DNA of 64,000 nucleotides from Rhodocollybia butyracea. Taxonomy: Eukaryota; Basidiomycota; Agaricomycetes; Agaricales; Omphalotaceae. Below the pieces are notes generated by a model. The model worked only from the letters and a program-made list of their open reading frames with translations. It was not told the DNA's origin and ran no database searches. Positions 23,783-35,271 of the stretch are shown here, in pieces. The translations under genes and the position numbers were made by a program. Location of the stretch: contig JADNRY010000145.1 of the NCBI GenBank assembly GCA_015501585.1, forward strand, positions 62,001 to 126,000, read 5' to 3'. How positions within the stretch are numbered: the stretch's first letter is position 1; each line of letters opens with the position of its first letter.

Positions 23783-23923
23783 GTATCATGGAAAATTATC
23801 CTGTTCGCCGGAAAAGAATCCGGCGCACCTGCGTTAATTTTCAGTGTTGTCCTTCTGCCCACTTAACGGCAGTAGTACTGAAGATCCTCTAGTCGTAAGA
23901 GTGGTCATCTGTCCGATCCGAAA
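23783..23923 (+). repeat. Ngaro split direct repeat B2
   Basis: It is the copy of B1 and ends exactly at the right boundary of the element, followed by host-element sequence CCAGACATTTTC. Confidence 0.9.
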
Positions 23924-24114
23924 CCAGACATTTTCAGCAGCAATATATATTGAACATAATTTTTACTATAAGTATAAGGATTATTATTATGCACTACTAT
24001 TTAACATGTACAAATTACTAGTCATTTAGCTGGGGGGAAGAAACAAAGTTGTGGCACCTTATAGTATGCTGCCACAGGGTCAAACTGCCCCAGAACCTAT
24101 GTTGATATGTTCTG

Positions 24115-24393
24115 TGTTAGATATCACAAGATATCAGTATCATTGTTATGATTGATCAAGCTTATAGTTATCTCACACTCATTATTGACACGTACTTACA
24201 TGTACTTATTTCCTATCACCCCCATTACCAGTATATAAGCAGTAGCTAGATATATGCTACCTCATCCGATTGCCCCTCTCTCAGTGCTGTAGGGGGCAAA
24301 CAAACGGAATATATTGTGCTTTTCACTTTATTCTGCCGTTGTGCTATATATTATCCCGAGTGGTAATATCGTGTTCTATTTTATTATCCAACA
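24115..24393 (+). mobile_element. Solo LTR, 279 bases
   Basis: It starts TGTTAG and ends CCAACA (imperfect inverted ends) with the 5-base duplication TTCTG at 24110-24114 and 24394-24398. A TATA-like GTATATAAGC lies near the middle. The related hAT copy at 51.91 kb has the uninterrupted site. I cannot tell Copia from Gypsy. Confidence 0.85.
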
Positions 24394-24730
24394 TTCTGGG
24401 TCATGTACAGTGGTGTTCCAAGGTCATGTAACCCAGTGGCAGCTCTCTATAAGGTGTTGCAACTTTGTTTCTTTTTCCTAACAAGCAACTGTTCATGTAA
24501 TTGTAATAGGGACATAGTAAATAGTTTATAATATAGGCAAATGTACAGTTGCAAACACATATTAATCTTGTTGAATATACAAAGTGACAGGTCACAGGTA
24601 CCTGCAGGTTGACCTGTGCCAGACCTGCGGATCCCGGTACCTGTTTCCCACGGGTCCGGGTCAGGTCACAGGTCACATTTATTTTGTCCAGGTACCCGTG
24701 CGCCGGATTCGGACTTGTGTCCATCCTTAA

Positions 24731-24949
24731 TTATTGATTGAGTAACTCATCAACAGCTTCGTCTAGTTGCTGATAGTCTCTCACGGAATCGTTGTCGAAC
24801 TCAAGTTCTTGTGGTGGATCGACGTCTGAAGATCTGATGACTGGAGGGATTGCTGCGTGTCTGAGTGCAGCGCAGGAGACAGAGCTGAAGGACCCCGAGT
24901 TTTCTAAGTGTCGTTGGACAAAGACATGTTCAATACCGTGACAAACCAT
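24731..24949 (-). other. Short orphan reading frame
   Basis: A 72-codon frame ends in the acidic stretch SVRDYQQLDEAVDELLNQ exactly at the hAT target duplication. It may be the end of a gene interrupted or flanked by the hAT insertion. I recognise no domain. The following 24950-25304 holds nothing I can identify. Confidence 0.25.
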
Positions 24950-25304
24950 CCTGGCGCTAAATTTCTCTGGGCGCCAATTTATTTAAGCAAGCGGTATGAA
25001 CCAGCTTCTGTCTTGACCAGGTTTTAACTGTTGCCATTCCTTAGAGTGTCACTAGTAGTCAAGCTTCAAGTCCTAGTCAAGGGCCAGAAAGTTGCTTCGT
25101 TCTTGATTTTGCATCTTACTTACTTGTTAGTGAACAAAAAGTCACCACCAGTGGTTCTCTTGGAGCTGGTAATCTATCTAGATGATTTGTGATGACAACA
25201 ATCTTTTGGTGAACTGTAATCCTGATAGGGAAACACATCTGGTGAAGAGTCTGGGCAAGGGTATGAGCGCTGGTAGTATCACACTCGAAGTCCATTCAAG
25301 TCTT

Positions 25305-28300
25305 GTTCGCTTTGTTTGATTCCTTTGACATTGTATTCACTGTACCATTTTTGCTTCCTTTGTCATCCTCATTCATATGCTTCCCTCCCTATTGGAAAAA
25401 GTAAGGCATTCCTTTCAACCTGACTTTCCTCAGATGCTCCGAGGTGAAAGCTAAAGTCTCATCCATCCTTGTACAGATCCAACATTTCCGACAAGCTAAA
25501 AACATCTCCAAGTTCCACCTACACTGTTACACCGCTGCACCGACATGCACATGCCCACCTCGAGAACCATAGTTATACATCCAATGAACCCAACACACTG
25601 CATTTGTGTATCTTATATTTTATCTTATCCAAAGCATTGATGAATTACAAATCTGTTATGAGTCTGTGCCCCACTAGTTATTGAACATGGAACAAGGTAA
25701 CTATATTCAAGTTAAGAGGAAAGAGATGTGTAAGATGCACTGGGTATAAACTAGTCTGTGGACCAGCACTCTGCCCAGTTATGCCCAAAAACAGCATTTT
25801 TGAAAGAAAGATGATTATAACCTTCGATGGAAATAACAAATAAAGTCTCATCAGCCACTAGATTTTTCCGGTACTGCTCAGGAATCCAAAAAATATGATT
25901 GTGGACAGCAGTAAAATGAATCCACCCATCTTGGTTTAATCTCCACAATGAAACTAGAAGATGATGGGTAAATAAAAAAACATTATAGAAGAGGAGAAGG
26001 CGCATACAGTGAGAAGATAAAGATGGAGAGTTTATGTGGCCCTGGAATGGCTTATCAATGGTGACTATGGTTTGAGCATTCTGGGATCTCATTGTCTTGT
26101 CGGATGGTCCAGAATTGAAAACAGGAGAGAATGGCAGAGACACGACTGAATCAGTATGACCCTGGAATGGCTCACTAATGGCCTCTCCAGTTTGAGCATT
26201 CCACAATCTTATTGTCTTGTCAGCTGATCCAGAAACAATTCTTTCTCCATCAGGAGAGAATGCCACAGACCAGACTGAATCAGTATGGCCCTGGAATGGC
26301 TCACCAATGGCCTCTCCAGTTTGAGCATTCCAGAATCTTATTGTATAGTCATGTGATCCAGAAACAATTCTTTCTCCATCAGGAGAGAATGCCACAGACA
26401 AGACTGTACCAGTATGGCCCTGGAATGGCTCACCAATGGCCTCTCCAGTTTGAGCATTCCACAATCTTATTGTATTGTCAGATGATCCAGAAACAATTCT
26501 TTCTCCATCAGGAGAGAATGCCACAGACCTGACTGAATAAGTATGGCCCTGGAGTGGCTCACCAATGGCCTCTCCAGTTTGAGCATTCCACAATCTTATT
26601 GTGTTGTCAAATGATCCAGAAACAATTCTTTCTCCATCAGGAGAGAATGCCACAGACAAGACTGGATCAGTATGGCCCTGGAATGGCTCACCAATGGCCT
26701 CTCCAGTTTGAGCATTCCACAATCTTATTGTATTGTCATGTGATCCAGAAACAATTCTTTCTCCATCAGGAGAGAATGCCACAGACCAGACTGTACCAGT
26801 ATGGCCCTGGAATGGCTCACCAATGGCCTCTCCAGTTTGAGCATTCCACAATCTTATTGTCTTGTCAGATGATCCAGAAACAATTCTTTCTCCATCAGGA
26901 GAGAATGCCACAGACCTGACTGAATAAGTATGGCCCTGGAGTGGCTCACCAATGGCCTCTCCAGTTTGAGCATTCCACAATCTTATTGTATTGTCATGTG
27001 ATCCAGAAACAATTCTTTCTCCATCAGGAGAGAATGCCACAGACAAGACTGGATCAGTATGGCCCTGGAATGGCTCACCAATGGCCTCTCCAGTTTGAGC
27101 ATTCCACAATCTTATTGTCTTATCATCAGATCCAGAAACAATTCTTTCTCCATCAGGGGAGAATGCCACAAACCAGACTAAATCAGTATGGCCCTGGAAT
27201 GGCTCACCAATGGCCTCTCCAGTTTGAGCATTCCACAATCTTATTGTGATGTCAGATGAGAAAGCAATTATTCTTCCATTTGGTGAAATGCTGACTGCCG
27301 ATACTTCTGACTCTGTCATCCACTTTCCCACCTGTGAGCTTTCTGTTTTACTTTTTACTTTAAGGGTCCTTTTTAATCTTCCTAATATTCTCAATTTATC
27401 AACCCAGAATGGAAGGATGCTCAAATACAAGTGTGGTGTCATGCCATTGACACTACTCAATGTAAAAGTTTCCACCATTTCCTTGATTCTGCTTATATCT
27501 TTAACAACATCTTTGAAAGCTCTCTTCTGCAATGAATATCCTGTTAATTGCAAAATCTGGATACATATTTCCATGTTCCTTTTCTCCTGATATTCTCCAT
27601 TTTTAGTGGCCCCAACCAAACTCATTACTTCAATCCAATAGATTACTTTTTCATTCAAAAAGCTTTTCAGGTTTTCAAGTACTGTATCATTCAGTGATGA
27701 TTGCACTAGATGATACCCCCAATATCTGCAGCAATAATGCAAAGTGTCATCAATTGCATCTGCAATTTTATTTTGAATGTTGGGGACATCTTTATCTGGG
27801 ATAAATGATGATGGCAAGTCAGCCATATTGAACCTCAGGTTTCGCATAACTGTGAAACATGCATCACTCAGCAACGTGTGGTGCAACGTTGCATTACAGT
27901 AGAGCTCCCTAGCATGGCTCTGACTTGATATATAGTCTGCAAAGGAGGCATGAAAGATGTAGATAGCCTCATCCTGCTCAGCTATATAAAGGACTGATTC
28001 CAAGTTTGAGATAGTCTCATTTACAAGTTCCACCTCGCAATCCAGTAATTTGGCAATTACTTTACAAGGGACTGGTTGTCCAATCATGATTGCTGTGTGC
28101 AAAACTCTTAGATACAGTACATGCATATCATATGAAACTTCATCTGAACTTGGAATAGCATTATTGACAACAGCATCATATAGCTCATCAAGACCCTTGG
28201 TCTGACTTGGATCTGGGGATTTTGCTAGAGTGAGAGCCCATGCTAATCTTTGTTTAACCAGTCCTGGTCTGGCAGTGATCCATTTTACCATTGTTGCGGC

Positions 28301-31300
28301 ATAAATGAATAATTTGCCAGATCTTTTAGCTAATGCCCTGATATTGTTTTCTGAAATAATTGGTATCTTTTCAAGTTTTTCTTGGAGGAATATGATGATG
28401 TCACTCTCTACCACATCCATCTCTACATTATGCAAGAAAAATCTTGCAATCTGCAAGTTCTGAAGTGGAGTAGTGAAGTATTCAGAGACATTTTTCTCTG
28501 GTCTGCTGGTCAAGAAGAATTTCAACCCAGGCAGAGAAGCTCTTGAAATAGCTGAGATAAGGGCTTCCAAAACAACATTGACTCCAGGGCACTCATCCAA
28601 TGCATCAACAACCACAACAGGCCATGACATGTCTGACCTGACAACTTTCTTCCATGGCTTCACAATCAAATCAATCTGCATTTTTGAAGATTTTGTGGCT
28701 AGGTCTGGATTCTCCTTCAGCTCTTCTTTCAGAGCTTGATCAAAAACAGGGGAGAACCGTGATAGCTGATATGCAATGGTTGGAATGATCCTTTGATACT
28801 TGCTACAGCTTGGAATCTGTCTGGAACAGAAGAATGTTCCTGCCAACAGCTGCCTTTCTGCAAGCATCTCACAGACTGATTTTGCAATAGTACTTTTCCC
28901 TGTCCCAGCCATTCCACAGAGCCAGTACCCTTGGGCACCCATGCCTTGTGGTTGGTCAATCCATTCCCCAATTTTTCTCAAAATCTCCACTCGAGTACCT
29001 AGAGTGCAAGAAGATTTAGCATGCTCTATACCATTGTCTGCATCATAAAATGCTTCCGCAGAGTATTGTAGCTTGCTCATAAGCATTTCCTGGATACTGT
29101 TCAATCATGCATTCTGTGAAGAATGAGTATATGTACCTTGTAGCCTTCACTTTCATTTTCTGCAACATTGTATGTTAATAGCAGGACGGCAAGCAACCAG
29201 CAGAGTTGCTTACTGTAGTAGTCTCCATGAATGTTCAGGAACTGGCCTCCAGTAAGTTGAAAGTTGTGAGCTTGATAAAACATTGATTGCGCAGCGGTGT
29301 CGGTAGTATTCGGAGTATTATCCTTGGCTGTATGATCTTGATGAAACATCGATTGAGCAGCAGTATCGGTATGCTTGTTCCGGCCTGACAACCGCCCCAA
29401 AAACTTTCTGACACCAGTCTTTTTGGGATTATCAGACATGTTATCCAGAGTTTATCTCGAAAGGAATGCAATGAGTTTCAGAACAAGCTACACAGTCAAA
29501 ACTCAAGTGTACCTCGAATGTCAAAGCAAAGCAAGGCAAGGCAAAAGGCGGGATCAGGAAGGGAATGATTTAATGAGACCCCTCTTTATATGCCAAGATC
29601 GGATTGATCTCATGACCATCCATTGATATCGATTTAGTGTGCACCTGTCTTCCTTCAATTTACTTCCATCACGTTCTCCATTTAGTCCAGTTACTAAGTA
29701 TCCGATGCCCACTCTATCTCCGGCGCCTTCAGGGCTCACTTTTGCACTAGCAAAGCAAACTATGTAGCGCGAACGGATGAAGGAAGAGATGCTGGTGCTG
29801 GGTTTGGCTCAGCCGCAGGCACGGGCGGATTCACTGAGTGGGGTCGATATGAGCGAAAGCAGACAGATTAATCGTCAGAATGATAGATCATCGAGTGATT
29901 CACCTCATGATCATACTAAAGTCGGTAACTAACTATATATAGCGCCCGCTTTGAGTTGATTCCCTTCGTCTCGTTCCTTGCCTCTATTACCCTTGCTGCT
30001 GTTCATCGTCCGCCATGTTTGCAACAGGTTTTGCAAAGAGCACATACAAGCTATTTTTATTCAGAATAATCCCCATAATCCTCATATCGCTTGATAAGTA
30101 TCGATCAGGGCTAAGTCACGTATCTAAACGAAACGGAAATTTTAGACAGATGTATCTCGTACTGAACATACTACATATGTAACAATGATAGTAAGCTACG
30201 GTATGGAATGCAACGAATAGATGAGTACCAAACTAACAAACCGCTTCGCTAAAACCATCGCCGAACTGCGTCTTCCTCAAGTTTGTTTACTTTGGTCTCA
30301 CCATCCTCGTTGCCACCCGATTATACGCCTGCGCCTCTCCGCAGAGAAGCAAAACATCTATGCACCGTCATGCCCATCAATTCACTTGATACTGCCTTAT
30401 AGCCTCCCGGACCATCTTAATCCTTCGAGAACTCATGCTTTGCACCTCCAGTAGCATCTCGTGCTCCCGTCGTTCGTCAATCGGTGTACTATGACATCCT
30501 GCGGTCACCATTTGTCCTGTTCCAATCGAAAGCAAGTAAGACGTGAGTGGCATGCGCTGGTTCATTTGCAGCAAAGGGTGCATACGGGGCATAGAAGGAG
30601 CTTGTTTCTGCTATACAGATCCGGAAAAGATCGGGGTGCGTAGTGAGCTGCACTCCTATGATGACCACGAGAGAGGGATTCGAGAGGTCTTCAGTAGTAG
30701 GAACAGAAGACAACCTACAGAAGGAAACGTGATTAGTGCTCGCCCTGCTATTTACAGTAATAGAACGAGAATGATAGAGAGTGCAGAAAACAGTGATAGC
30801 AAAAGAAAGTGAAGGAAGCACGGGACGGTGACGAATGTAGATGATACCAGATGTAGCAAAAGCGCAAACGAGGAACGGAGCGCGAGACCCGAACGTGCTC
30901 GTGAACGTTTGAACGCCAACACCATCAAATGAATGGGCCGAAAGTGGAATAAACAAAGAAAAAAGCAAAACAAGCGAAATTAGAGCTTACTAGACTTGTG
31001 TCGTTGCCTGCCCGTTGCACGCCTCCGAACTAGAGAATTTCTCGAGGTGTACCCACTTCCGAGACTTCCCTAGATGCCGTCGAAATTGGATTCGTGATGG
31101 CAGCTGCTTGTAGCTCTAGAAAAAATGGGCTAGGAGGAGCTTTGAGTGTTACGAGATTGAGGGACGGATTGAGAGGCTCTCAGCAGTAGCAACGGAAGGC
31201 GATCTATCGAAGGAGGCGTAGTTAGTATTTACATTGATATTCACAGCCGTAACCGTAGAAAGAGAATGATAATAGCGGAAAATAGCGATAGTAAAAGAAA

Positions 31301-31798
31301 CAAGGGAAACCCAGTGAGGAATGCAAGCGTAAAATGAACACTGATACCGGATGATCGATGAAGTGAAAGCGCAAACGAGGAACGGGAGTGCGGGGCTCGG
31401 ATGGTACAATGAAAATGAGGTGAACTAAACAACGGAAAATGGCAAGCGAACATCGAAAAAGGCAAAACAAGTGGAACTAGAACTTACCAGATTCGTCATT
31501 GCCTGCCTCTTTCACATCTCCATGATGACCATTTCCACTAGCTTTCTCCAGGTCCTTCCAGCACTTCCTCCACAACGAGCCTCTGATTTGAAGCGACTTT
31601 CAAGACTTCCACAGAACACACTAGAATGGGAATCATGACGGCACCCGCTCGGGAATGCACTCCGTAGCTTTGGAAGGAATGCCAGCGTATGTTGCAAACG
31701 TGACTGTGGTTCTCGAGATATGCAGCGTGCGGGTGTTTCGTCTAGCGGGCAGAAGAGGTGAGCTTGTCGTCGGGAAAATAGGGTCTGTGCAACGATAG
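25305..31798. repeat. Segmental duplication, NACHT-WD40 part, unit 1
   Basis: The match to unit 2 runs from GTTCGCTTTG at 25305 (52183 in unit 2) to 31798 (61828 in unit 2), apart from a different number of WD40 repeats and a 2.46-kb insertion in unit 2 after 58857. Confidence 0.9.
25751..29439 (-). CDS. NACHT-WD40 NLR-type receptor with near-identical WD40 repeats, copy 1
   Basis: Exon 1 (start 29439) encodes MSDNPKKTGVRKFLGRLSGR, two TDTAAQSMF repeats and NFQLTGGQFLNIHGDYY. The large second exon, open from about 29100 to the stop at 25751, has the NACHT NTPase: Walker A CGMAGTGKST (about residues 63-72 of this exon) and Walker B VVVVDALDEC (163-172). An all-helical middle region follows. 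A beta-propeller built from 43-residue WD40 repeats then begins: one diverged, eight nearly identical, one degenerate. The C-terminal tail of about 85 residues is unfamiliar. Fungal NLRs of this build (HET-D/HET-E class) act in non-self recognition and cell death. The splice between exons 1 and 2 (about 29096-29220) could not be placed cleanly. A TATA-like CATATAAAG on the minus strand lies at about 29585-29593. Confidence 0.85.
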
Positions 31799-32044
31799 AT
31801 GATAGCCCAGATGATGACATTCACAATTACCAGCTCCGATAGAAACAAGAACCACTAGGGAGAGACGCGACTTGAGAATGGGTATGAGGCGCTCTAAGGA
31901 ACGGCAGCGGTCGAGAGACAGAAGTTCAAGCTGGTCGCTGCTCGCCTTGAAAAACACGTACTGATGATGGTGGTGAAGGGATAAAGTGACCATGTGACGG
32001 CAAAGATCATGGCAATTTTAATTTGATCTGGACGCGTTAACGCG
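29440..32044 (-). other. Upstream flank with relics of an unrecognised intron-rich gene
   Basis: The first 560 bases are the NACHT gene promoter side. From about 30580 to 31800 the minus strand shows exon-like blocks separated by AT-rich introns with similar 5-prime splice sites (GTAAGCTCTAATTTC, GTAAGTTCTAG): one reads LSSVPTTEDLSNPSLVV, a related one RSPSVATAESLS, and the upstream block TTVTFATYAGIPSKATE. The cassette recurs at 58.1-58.8 and 61.3-61.8 kb. Frames are broken by stops in this copy, and I recognise no domain. It could be a decayed duplicated gene or a repeat. From 31799 to 32044 nothing is identified. Confidence 0.35.
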
Positions 32045-32452
32045 CGCTTCGAGTACTCCCTATCCAAATACCATGATATCATGATGCCTACTGTTACCCA
32101 TTTGATGATGGAAAATGCATGCATTCCTTTGGCAGATGACCCAATTTGGAAAACTACTTCACGATGGCTCAAGCGCAGTAACTTAGGAGCGTCTCAACGG
32201 GACTTTGGAAGGTATTAAGCATTATCCTTCCCGTCAGGGGTATAAATGCCTCAATCTATATAATGCAATATGGCGAAGAGAACTCGAAGTATCCAAATAT
32301 ACACTGAATGCTTGTCATTGAACTTTTCCACCATTTAATTGCTACTTGCAGTGATTCAGGTTTGGCGAAAATAGCTACTCCTCGCCTCCTCTGTGTGCTT
32401 CAGACTTTTTATCTCAATCCGTGTTATGAGTAATCAATGGACTGTAGCTTGA

Positions 32453-32460
32453 TATAAAAG
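32453..32460 (+). promoter_or_regulatory. TATA box of S53 protease copy 2
   Basis: TATAAAAG is conserved with copy 1, 58 bases before the ATG at 32511. Confidence 0.5.
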
Positions 32461-32510
32461 CCCTTGTGCGCATGTCCTCCTCCAGCGGTTTCTCCTGTTC
32501 CGCAATCGGC

Positions 32511-35271
32511 ATGCTTCGCCTCGTTCGTTACATCACCCTCCTTTCCGGACTCGCCGCCTCTATCGCAGCTGGAATCCCCAGTCGTCGCTCGATGGTCACG
32601 CTCGAATCGCGTGAATCTCATGCTTATTTTGCGAATGTCTGCTCCCCGGCTCCCAACACCACTCTGAACTTGAAGATTGCCCTCTCCCCTGCAAACAGGA
32701 GCAGAAACTCATCGATGTTAGTACACCAGGAAATGCAATGTACGGTCGGCATTTAAGCTATGAAGAAGTACGTATCCCAGTCGTGTTGCGCAGTTTTATT
32801 TTCAGTATTAAACCGAGTTCTAGGCCAAAGCCTTTGCAGGTCCCACCCCCGATACTGTACAAGCGGTCACTGCCTGGTTGAACAAAAATGGGATTAAAAA
32901 TATTGCTACCACGGGCGCATTCGGTGAATGGTTGGGGTTCTCGGTTCCCGTATCCACCGCCAACTCTCTTTTCAACGCCAACTACCAGCTATTCAATGAA
33001 ATCGACGGCCCCACAAAGTTGACTACTAGGACATTGACATACTCCATTCCTGCCGACTTGCAGCCACATATCAACATACTTCATCCCAGTACCGATTTTG
33101 TCAGAGTGTCCAAAAGCCCCAAATTCCACACTGCTCCCATTCCTAGTACTAACAGCTCAAACAACACTGCCAGTTGCTCCTTGACCCCATCGAATGCGAC
33201 TTGGTCGTCACCCCTAGCTGTTTGCAGGACAAGTGTGGAATCCCACCCGCTGGGGCTAATCAACCGACCAATCAACTTGGCGTATCCGGGTTCCTTAATC
33301 AATTCCCTCAAGTGAGATAGCATACTTATACGCAAAAGATGTTTCACTAATTCCTAGATCTAGATTGAAGCGCACAGACTTGCAGTACTTTTTGGAGACC
33401 TTTGCTAACGTCCCATCGTCTACCGCTTGGCAATTGCAAACTTTAGATGATGGTTCAGACCCACAAGGTGCCAAGAATGCTGGTATCGAAGCTGTGAGCT
33501 CAATTCTCAATTTCATTGTGCGACTCAATCTGATTCAAACCTAAACGTTAGAACTTGGACACACAGGTTCGTCATGTACTTATGCTTTGCAGAGACTCCA
33601 GCCAACCCATCTCAAAGTATACCATTGGCCTGGCCAATGGCATACCTGTAACTTTTTTCTCAGTAGGCAAAGACAACAAGGACGGTGGCCTGGGTGGTTT
33701 CCTCGATCTCATGAACTATATTAACTCTCAATCTTCACCCCCTTTTGTGAGTAAAACTGGTTGCACGCCAGGATCGCTGATACTGACATACCTGATTGCA
33801 GGTTCTTACCACCGGGTGCATTCATACACCTGGGTAATTGATACTTGGACTAAGTCTTCCTTGCTAGCTATGGCGCTGATGAGCCTGACATCAGTCCTGG
33901 CTGCATACATGGCCGCAGGTATGTGTCCGCAAATTCCTCCATTCGATCGATAACGCCAATGTGAGGTTTATAGGTGCCCAAGGAGTATCTGTCATTTTCT
34001 CGTCTGGTAAGTAAATTCATGGAGTGGAGTTAATTTTGATTATGATTGCTCACAGATAGCTCGAAGGTGATGGCAGTGTAGTGAGTCTTCGCTGATTCAA
34101 AACTTACCGCAAAATATTAACTTGCAAGGAAGTCTGGAGGCCAATCGCAAAGTTGCTCAACATTCATCCCAACATTCCCAAGTGGATGCCCCTTCCTTAG
34201 TAGGTCGTCCTGTTGTCCTGTTGAATATTTTCTGATCTCCTGATTCTTCTCCAGCTTCTGTCGGTGCTACCAAAGGCAAAGAGGAGACTGGCGCCTCTTG
34301 TCGTGGATTAAGTGATCTGGTTACACTTGTGCACTCAGTTGTTAGACCTTTAGTACAATTGTCTGGGTCTCCCCAGGACCTCTACAGTATTTATACTACT
34401 TACAATACCTTCTAGAATATTCTACATAGTACTGGTAAGTAGGCTGAGTAAGGACTGAGTAATACTAAAGAAAGTACTAGAATGTTCCAGTACAGACTCA
34501 AATCTACAACACCTCTCTCTCTGGTGGTGGCTTCTCCAACATCTTTGCTCATCCCTCTTACCAAGCCGATACTGTCGAGGGATACTTGAGCACTTGGAAA
34601 CACCAACGCCAACCTCTTCAATTCCAGCGGCCGTACGTACCCTGATGTTTCTGCTCAAAGTGCTAATTTCTTAATTGTCAATGGAGGTGAGTGATCCTGC
34701 TCCACTACAGAGAACTATATCCTCACTCTTCTCTTAGGTGAAGTTGGTACTGTCAATGGTACTTCCTGCTCCGCTCCGGTTTTCGCCAGTATCATTGCTT
34801 TGATAAACGAGTTAGTAACTACATTAGACAACCATACAGTCACTGACCATTATCTCAGTGGAACACCGCCTCTTGGCTTTTTAAATCCATTGTAAGTCTT
34901 ACTAGAGACAATCTATCTAAACATCTCAAGTGCTTACCAACTGCCCTTAGCTTATATGTGAATCCCGGTGTACTCTCTGACATCACAAGTGGTGAGGCAT
35001 TTCCGATTAAGATATCTAGCTATAATTCTAATGTTTTTTGCAAGGTGACAATCCCGGATGTACGCAAGCACATAGACACTACAGTTCCTAAACTAATTAC
35101 CCTTTTTTTTTGCTAGGTAATACCACCGGCTTCCCTGCAAAAGCTCGATGTAAGTATACTGTTCTTTCCCTCTCCCTCAATCCACTAAAGTGATGTGCTT
35201 TCATAGCGGATCCCATCACAGGTTTAGGCACTCCGAAATTTGCAAGCCTTGCCGCTGCTGTTGGAGTATAG
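32511..35271 (+). pseudogene. S53 sedolisin copy 2, disabled
   Basis: Most exons of copy 1 can be aligned, including the signal peptide (MLRLVRYITLLSGLAASIAA) and GTSCSAP. Three defects are visible: a 10-base deletion in the propeptide at about 32698 (GGATGGTCTG of copy 1 is missing), which shifts the frame; a 213-base solo LTR in the exon before FSGGGF; and replacement of the GW of the C-terminal GWDPVTGLG motif by RS. The catalytic Glu-Asp region and the oxyanion region are otherwise recognisable. This is a pseudogene, probably formed after the tandem duplication. Confidence 0.9.
34299..34511 (+). mobile_element. Solo LTR inside protease copy 2, 213 bases
   Basis: It starts TGTCGTGGATTAAGTG and ends CTACAACA, so the tips TGTCGT/ACAACA form the usual short inverted ends. 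Both sides carry the 5-base duplication CCTCT (34294-34298, 34512-34516). Copy 1 at about 14310 gives the empty site. A TATA-like TATTTATAC lies in the middle. The sequence start resembles Copia LTRs of basidiomycetes, from memory only. Confidence 0.9.

Larger units (their letters stand above)
16353..23923 (+). mobile_element. Ngaro-type tyrosine-recombinase retrotransposon, 7571 bases, split direct repeats
   Basis: The order is A1 - gag - RT/RNase H - tyrosine recombinase - B1 - A2 - unique spacer - B2, with A1=A2 (146 bases) and B1=B2 (141 bases). This split-direct-repeat layout is diagnostic for Ngaro/VIPER-like elements rather than LTR or inverted-repeat DIRS elements. The related hAT copy at 51722/51723 is an exact empty site and shows insertion without target duplication, as expected for recombinase-mediated integration. 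The recombinase frame is intact, while gag and the RT N-terminal part carry frameshifts, so this copy is probably not autonomous. Confidence 0.92.
15611..24729. mobile_element. hAT-type MITE (unit 1 copy), about 680 bases, split by three nested insertions
   Basis: Imperfect terminal inverted repeats are visible: TAAAGATGGACACGAGTCC at the left and, reversed from the right end, TAAGGATGGACACAAGTCC. Both ends are flanked by the exact 8-base target duplication ATTATTGA (15603-15610 and 24730-24737), which is the hAT hallmark. Removing the inner MITE, the Ngaro element and the solo LTR (with their duplications) leaves about 681 bases with no coding capacity. Subterminal palindromes built on ACCCGCGGGT and CGGATCCCGG could be transposase-binding sites. 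A second copy sits at 51564-52182. Confidence 0.88.

Noticed and set aside
26212..27249. Possible CRISPR-like or satellite array
   Set aside because: The regular 129-base period is coding (WD40 repeats) and has no spacers.
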